A program made the position numbers and the translations under genes. Under the pieces are notes generated by a model. That model saw only the letters and a list, made by a program, of their open reading frames with translations, did not search any database and was not told the DNA's origin. Below are positions 6,180 to 10,964 of a stretch of 10,964 bases of DNA, in pieces. Origin of the DNA: Methylococcaceae bacterium. Lineage in GTDB: Bacteria > Pseudomonadota > Gammaproteobacteria > Methylococcales > Methylomonadaceae. The stretch covers positions 270 to 11,233 of the forward strand of contig DPKY01000133.1 of NCBI GenBank assembly GCA_003542275.1. Reading direction: 5' to 3'. How positions within the stretch are numbered: the stretch's first letter is position 1; each line of letters opens with the position of its first letter.

Positions 6180-8456
6180 ATGTCCGACATAACGAATTCA
6201 ACAACGCAATCCTCGCTGAGTACCGTGGCGACAACGCATCATGAAAAATGGCGGTTACTCAAAGATGCCCTCATGCGCAGAGCCATTACCGTTGGTGGCT
6301 TGAGTATTATTTTTGCTATTGTGGTCATTTTCTTCTATCTCCTCTATGTTGTTTATCCACTGTTTCTTTCTGCCTCGGTTCAGCCTGTCACGCAATATGC
6401 TCTGCCAGAGCAAAGTGCGGGCAATACGCTTTTTTTAAACATTGAAGAGCAAAACGAAATCGCCGCGCGATTTACCGATACGGGAAACGTCGTTTTTTTT
6501 GAAGCGAAAACCGGTCATGTTCTAGCGCAAAAAGCGATTCTCATTCCTGAAGGTGTAAAAATTGTCAGCGTCGCACAAGGCACGCCAGTGGGAGATGGGG
6601 CCGTTATTTATGGCTTATCCAATGGGCAAGCGGTGATTGTTAAGCAACAATACAAAGTGACCTTTGTGAATAATCAACGCAAAATTACCCCTTCGCTAAA
6701 ATATCCATTAGGTGAAACACCGCTTGTCATTGATGAAACGGGTAAACCACTCGAGAAAATAGCTTTTAAAGTCAGTGACGGTGCCGCGACTATTGCCGCG
6801 AAAACTGCAGACAGCATTCACATCACGCGCCTTGAAAAAGAGCAATCGTTGTTTGCTGATGAAGCCAGCGTGGTTCGCACAGACGCCGCACTTGATATTG
6901 CCGTCAACGACATTACGGATATCTTAATTGATAAAGAAGACCGAAATTTATTTTTGGTGCATGATGATGGTCAACTGAGCTTGATTGATTTGAGCAAAAA
7001 AGACGCACCAGAAATGAGACAACACATTAACGTCGTACAAGCCAATCAAAAGATAACCAGTATCAGTTTTTTAACAGGTGATTTATCGTTGATGATTGGT
7101 GACTCAAGTGGTCTTGTATCGCAATGGAGTCTTGTTAAAGACGCCCTCGGGCGACCTGCCTTTGAAAAAATTCGCGCCTTTAAAGTGTCAGATAAAGCGG
7201 TTGCAAAAATCAATACGGAGCAACGTCGCAAAGGGTTTATGACCGTTGACACCGATGGTCAGATGGGCATTTACCATTCCACCGCAGAGCGTGAGCTCAT
7301 TAAACAGTCTATTGCGAGTACAGCGCCAATCGCCGCTATTTTGTCACCACGCGCTAATGCGATGCTCGTGCAAAACGACGATGGACAAATTCACTTTTGG
7401 GCGGTGAATAATGAACACCCCGAAATTTCGCTTAAATCATTGTGGCAAAAAGTGTGGTATGAAAGTTACGCAAAGCCTTCTTACATCTGGCAATCTTCAT
7501 CAGCAAGCAATGACTTTGAACCCAAATACAGCCTAACACCTCTTGTGTTTGGCACACTTAAAGCGGCGTTTTATGCCATGTTAATTGCCGTACCACTCTC
7601 ACTGATGGGGGCCATTTATACGGCATATTTTATGTCGCCCAAAATGCGCATTTATGCCAAGCCAGCTATTGAAATTATGGGGGCATTACCTACTGTGATT
7701 TTAGGCTTTTTAGCGGGACTTTGGCTTGCACCGTTCATTGAAGAGCATCTTGCCGGTTTATTTTCGTTGTTTTTGCTTTTGCCTATTGGCGTGATGGTGT
7801 TTGCCCTAGGTTTACAGTATTTACCTGAAGCACAAAAACAAAAAATCCCCGAAGGTTGGGACGCCGCCTTGCTGATTCCCGTGATTATTTTGACAGGCTG
7901 GTTTGCCTTTAGCGTGAGCCTTCCTCTTGAGGAAATGGTATTTCATGGCACACTGCGTGATTGGTTTAAACATGAGCTGGGCATTGGCTACGATCAGCGC
8001 AATGCGCTAGTGGTTGGCATTGCCATGGGATTTGCTGTTATTCCAACTATTTTTTCTATCGCTGAAGATGCTATTTTTAGTGTCCCCAAACATTTAACCA
8101 CAGGCTCACTTGCGCTAGGGGCAACACCTTGGCAAACAATGTCTCGCGTGGTGTTATTAACGGCGAGTCCTGGCATTTTTTCAGCGGTGATGATTGGTTT
8201 TGGTCGCGCGGTGGGTGAGACGATGATTGTACTCATGGCAACCGGTAATACGCCAGTGATGGACGTAAGTGTTTTCCAAGGGTTGCGCACACTCGCCGCT
8301 AACATTGCCGTAGAAATGCCTGAATCAGAAGTGGACAGCACCCATTACCGTGTGCTTTTCCTCGCGGCGTTAGTCTTGTTTGTGTTCACTTTTGTATTTA
8401 ATACACTCGCTGAGGTGGTACGTCAGCGTCTGCGTGAAAAATACAGCTCGTTATAA
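6180..8456 (+). CDS. pstC: phosphate ABC transporter permease PstC, enlarged type
   Basis: One of the two membrane subunits forming the phosphate channel in the inner membrane. At 758 residues it is over twice E. coli PstC (319). A cytoplasmic leader (1-34) and first helix (about 35-64) are followed by a large region (about 66-450) predicted to face the periplasm. That region carries repeated WD40-like strand ends: HDDGQLSLIDL (261-271), GDSSGLVSQWSL (307-318), DTDGQMGIYHS (357-367) and NDDGQIHFWAVN (399-410), suggesting a beta-propeller. The permease core follows, with helices near 455-484, 496-520, 526-547, 561-581, 607-630, 665-690 and 724-745. The ATPase-coupling EAA loop is SLALGATPWQTMSRV (643-657). 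The ribosome binding site (GAAAGA) is weak and follows the pstS-pstC hairpin, so expression should be below pstS. Confidence 0.93.
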   Translation: MSDITNSTTQSSLSTVATTHHEKWRLLKDALMRRAITVGGLSIIFAIVVIFFYLLYVVYPLFLSASVQPVTQYALPEQSAGNTLFLNIEEQNEIAARFTDTGNVVFFEAKTGHVLAQKAILIPEGVKIVSVAQGTPVGDGAVIYGLSNGQAVIVKQQYKVTFVNNQRKITPSLKYPLGETPLVIDETGKPLEKIAFKVSDGAATIAAKTADSIHITRLEKEQSLFADEASVVRTDAALDIAVNDITDILIDKEDRNLFLVHDDGQLSLIDLSKKDAPEMRQHINVVQANQKITSISFLTGDLSLMIGDSSGLVSQWSLVKDALGRPAFEKIRAFKVSDKAVAKINTEQRRKGFMTVDTDGQMGIYHSTAERELIKQSIASTAPIAAILSPRANAMLVQNDDGQIHFWAVNNEHPEISLKSLWQKVWYESYAKPSYIWQSSSASNDFEPKYSLTPLVFGTLKAAFYAMLIAVPLSLMGAIYTAYFMSPKMRIYAKPAIEIMGALPTVILGFLAGLWLAPFIEEHLAGLFSLFLLLPIGVMVFALGLQYLPEAQKQKIPEGWDAALLIPVIILTGWFAFSVSLPLEEMVFHGTLRDWFKHELGIGYDQRNALVVGIAMGFAVIPTIFSIAEDAIFSVPKHLTTGSLALGATPWQTMSRVVLLTASPGIFSAVMIGFGRAVGETMIVLMATGNTPVMDVSVFQGLRTLAANIAVEMPESEVDSTHYRVLFLAALVLFVFTFVFNTLAEVVRQRLREKYSSL

Positions 8457-8474
8457 TGAAAAAAAGGACTCAAA

Positions 8475-10130
8475 ATGATTAAATCTTGGTTTAAAAGCGG
8501 CAGTCCGTGGATTTGGCTCAACGCTGCGGCGGTGAGTGTGTGTTTGATTATGGTTGTGGGCATTTTAGGACTGATTATGGTCAGGGGGATTGGCCATTTT
8601 TGGGCATCTCCTATTGTTGAATTTAGCTATCAAGAAGACAACGGTCAAATCAAAACCATTATTGGCGAACACGTTGACACCACAATCACACCTGCTGCAA
8701 TGGCAAAGTCCACAGGCTTTACGTTAAGCGAGAATGAAGATGTTTTGGTGCAATACTTAATCAAAACAGGTAATCGTGACGTCACCGGAACCGATTTTCG
8801 TTGGATTCAAGAACGCCATATTAAAGCGCAATCACTTCCGCCTGACATGATGGTTATTGAACGCCGTGAATGGGGAAATTTTTACGGTACACTCAGCGCG
8901 ATTAAAGAAAATGGGGAAATTATCGCCTCAGGGACGCAAGTGTGGGATGTTTTAGACACGCGGTTACACAATGCGCTAGCACTACATGAGCAAATTTCGC
9001 ATTTAGAGAAAAAAGAAATTGGTGCCATCAACTACGCATTAGAAAAATTACGTTTAAAACAAAAAAGTTTAGAACTCAAGCACGCGTGGAATGACCAAAA
9101 AGCCCAAGAGTTTGCAGAGAAAAAAGCCGCTTATGATGCCGATTACAAAAGCCATCAAGCCCAGCTCGCGCAACTCTATCAGCAAGTACGTCGTGATAGC
9201 CTCGTCGTGAAAACAGAAAGTGGCGCAGAACTCACCATTCCACTGGCAAAAGTGGTGGATATTTATCAGCCCAATAAAATGGGGGTTTTCAGCAAGGTCA
9301 CGCATTATTTTGCCAAACTCGGTGAATTTTTAACCGAAGACCCACGCGAGGCCAACACGGAAGGCGGTATTTTTCCAGCCATTTTTGGCACGATTATGAT
9401 GGTCATCATGATGTCTATTATCGTCACGCCATTTGGTGTGATTGCGGCGGTGTATTTGCGTGAATACGCCAAGCAAGGCTTTATCACACGCCTAATTCGC
9501 ATCGCAGTGAATAATTTAGCGGGTGTGCCTTCTATTGTTTATGGCGTGTTTGGTTTGGGCTTTTTTGTCTACATTTTAGGCGGCAATATTGATGCACTCT
9601 TTTTTCCTGAATCCGCACCTGCACCGGTATTTGGTACGCCCGGTTTGCTGTGGGCCTCTATCACACTTGCCCTACTCACGCTGCCAGTGGTGATTGTCTC
9701 CACCGAAGAAGGGTTAGCACGTGTACCGCGTGCTATTCGTGAAGGAAGCTTGGCACTGGGTGCCACTAAAATTGAAACGCTCTGGCGCACTGTTTTACCG
9801 ATGGCCAGCCCTGCGATGATGACAGGTCTCATTTTAGCCGTGGCTCGCGCGGCCGGCGAGGTCGCTCCACTCATGCTCGTTGGCGTGGTCAAACTTGCGC
9901 CCACTCTGCCCCTTGATGGCAATTACCCTTTCCTGCATTTAGATAGAAAATTTATGCACTTAGGGTTTCATATCTATGATGTGGGCTTTCAAAGTCCCAA
10001 TGTTGAAGCAGCGCGTCCCTTGGTTTACGCCACGGCACTGTTGCTAGTTATCGTTATTATTGGCTTAAATTTAGCCGCTATTATTATTCGTAATCATTTG
10101 CGTGAAAAATATCGCGCCTTAGAAGGATAA
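8475..10130 (+). CDS. pstA: phosphate ABC transporter permease PstA, enlarged type
   Basis: The second membrane subunit of the phosphate channel, partner of PstC. At 551 residues it far exceeds E. coli PstA (296). One N-terminal helix (about 13-37) is followed by an extracytoplasmic region (about 41-298) whose part 165-240 is rich in Lys, Glu, Gln, Leu and Ala and looks like a long coiled coil. The permease core then has helices near 300-327, 345-368, 388-409, 445-470 and 515-538, with the EAA loop REGSLALGATKIETLW (422-437) that contacts PstB. The C-terminus HLREKYRALEG resembles the PstC end RLREKYSSL. AAGGA lies six bases before the ATG, and the gene starts 18 bases after the pstC stop, so the two are tightly coupled. 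Confidence 0.93.
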   Translation: MIKSWFKSGSPWIWLNAAAVSVCLIMVVGILGLIMVRGIGHFWASPIVEFSYQEDNGQIKTIIGEHVDTTITPAAMAKSTGFTLSENEDVLVQYLIKTGNRDVTGTDFRWIQERHIKAQSLPPDMMVIERREWGNFYGTLSAIKENGEIIASGTQVWDVLDTRLHNALALHEQISHLEKKEIGAINYALEKLRLKQKSLELKHAWNDQKAQEFAEKKAAYDADYKSHQAQLAQLYQQVRRDSLVVKTESGAELTIPLAKVVDIYQPNKMGVFSKVTHYFAKLGEFLTEDPREANTEGGIFPAIFGTIMMVIMMSIIVTPFGVIAAVYLREYAKQGFITRLIRIAVNNLAGVPSIVYGVFGLGFFVYILGGNIDALFFPESAPAPVFGTPGLLWASITLALLTLPVVIVSTEEGLARVPRAIREGSLALGATKIETLWRTVLPMASPAMMTGLILAVARAAGEVAPLMLVGVVKLAPTLPLDGNYPFLHLDRKFMHLGFHIYDVGFQSPNVEAARPLVYATALLLVIVIIGLNLAAIIIRNHLREKYRALEG

Positions 10131-10136
10131 ATTGCC

Positions 10137-10964
10137 ATGGCAACACAAGATAATCGTTCGCACAGTTTGGATGTTAGCTCTATTTTGCGTGGGCAAAGCA
10201 AGTATGACGAACCTGTTGAAGCGTGTATTAAAGTAGAAAATCTCAATTTGTTTTACGGTAAAAAACAAGCGTTGCACAACATTAACATGGAAATGCCAAA
10301 GAAAAAGGTGACGGCATTTATTGGTCCTTCAGGTTGTGGTAAATCCACGTTGCTACGCTGTATTAACCGCATGAATGATTTAGTGGATAACGTGACCATT
10401 GAAGGGAAAATTTTGCTGCATGATGACAACATCTATGATAAATCCGTCAACGTGGCCGCGTTGCGTCGTCGTATTGGCATGGTATTTCAAAAACCCAACC
10501 CTTTTCCTAAATCCATTTTTGAAAACGTCACGTATGGCCTGCGCATTCAGGGTATTAACGACAAGCGCATTTTAGAAGAAACCGTTGAAACCTCGCTACG
10601 CGGCGCGGCGCTGTGGGACGAGGTAAAAGACCGCCTCAACGATAACGCGCTAGGTTTATCAGGTGGTCAGCAGCAACGTCTTGTTATCGCCCGCGCGATT
10701 GCGATTGCCCCTGAAGTGCTTTTGCTTGATGAACCCGCTTCAGCGCTCGATCCCATTTCGACATTGAAAATTGAAGAGTTAATCAATGAATTGAAAGAAA
10801 AATACACGATCGTCATTGTCACGCACAATATGCAACAGGCTGCACGCGTGTCAGATTACACGGCGTTTATGTATATGGGGGATTTAATTGAAATTGGCGC
10901 GACGACGCAAATTTTCACCAAGCCTGCGAAAAAACAAACAGAAGACTATATCACTGGTCGTTAT
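10137..10964 (+). CDS. pstB: phosphate ABC transporter ATPase PstB, 3' end cut by the window
   Basis: The cytoplasmic ATPase of the phosphate transporter. The frame from the ATG at 10137 stays open for 276 codons to the last base. All key motifs are present: Walker [10 protein letters not shown] (63-71), Q-loop FQKPNPFP (Gln118), signature LSGGQQQR (174-181), Walker B VLLLDEP (194-200), D-loop SALD (202-205) and switch His230 in VTHNM. The last residues ITGRY match the usual PstB ending ITGRYG, so only about one residue and the stop seem to be missing. AGAAGGA (10121-10127), inside the end of pstA, lies nine bases before the start, and the genes are six bases apart. The first 30 or so residues are a short polar extension before the ABC domain. 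phoU and phoBR, often found after pstB, would lie beyond the window. Confidence 0.95.
   Translation, partial: MATQDNRSHSLDVSSILRGQSKYDEPVEACIKVENLNLFYGKKQALHNINMEMPKKKVTAFIGPSGCGKSTLLRCINRMNDLVDNVTIEGKILLHDDNIYDKSVNVAALRRRIGMVFQKPNPFPKSIFENVTYGLRIQGINDKRILEETVETSLRGAALWDEVKDRLNDNALGLSGGQQQRLVIARAIAIAPEVLLLDEPASALDPISTLKIEELINELKEKYTIVIVTHNMQQAARVSDYTAFMYMGDLIEIGATTQIFTKPAKKQTEDYITGRY

Noticed and set aside
7550..7564. Sigma-54-like site TTGGCACACTTAAAGC inside pstC
   Set aside because: Spacing fits GG-N10-GC but the -12 element is AAGC instead of TTGC, and it lies within coding DNA for a membrane helix.
1..10964. tRNA, rRNA, CRISPR arrays, insertion sequences or integration sites
   Set aside because: No cloverleaf-like sequence, regularly spaced repeats, transposase or integrase reading frames, or paired terminal repeats were seen on either strand.

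Overview
The window reads as chromosomal DNA of a moderately AT-rich gammaproteobacterium. The YciO and PdxJ proteins are close to their enterobacterial counterparts. The phosphofructokinase is of the pyrophosphate-dependent type found in sulfur- and methane-oxidising gammaproteobacteria, and the PstC and PstA permeases are of the enlarged type seen in pseudomonads and relatives. A Thiotrichales/Beggiatoa-like source is my best guess. That rests on recalled family resemblance, not on a search.

Layout: (1) 1-1357, plus strand: the 3' half of a TauE/SafE-like membrane protein gene, then a sigma-54 (RpoN) activator made only of AAA+ and Fis-type DNA-binding domains. (2) 1349-3456, minus strand: a compact likely operon, yciO - M50 site-2 protease - pdxJ. 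Its last gene converges on the sigma-54 activator gene with a 9-base tail overlap. (3) 3457-3711: a divergent control region with a perfect TTGACA-type promoter for pfp, a TATAAT for yciO, a DnaA box overlapping an FNR-like site, and two palindromic elements. (4) 3712-4974, plus strand: pyrophosphate-dependent phosphofructokinase. (5) 5030-10964, plus strand: the high-affinity phosphate uptake operon pstS-pstC-pstA-pstB. It has a well-formed Pho box promoter, a strong hairpin plus T-run between pstS and pstC, and ribosome binding sites leading each downstream gene. pstB runs off the window, probably lacking only a residue or so and its stop codon.

How the genes work together: under phosphate limitation PhoB should bind at 5030-5047 and switch on the pst operon. 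PstS collects phosphate in the periplasm, PstC and PstA form the membrane channel, and PstB powers transport. The pstS-pstC hairpin would let much more PstS be made than membrane complex. The pfp gene just upstream uses pyrophosphate instead of ATP and interconverts Pi and PPi, so its placement beside phosphate uptake is metabolically suggestive, although no Pho box precedes it.

No mobile element, CRISPR array, rRNA or tRNA gene was seen, and I find no clearly new multi-gene system. The most interesting points are the large extracytoplasmic insertions in PstC (beta-propeller-like) and PstA (coiled coil), the control region at 3457-3711, and the sigma-54 activator that lacks a sensor domain.
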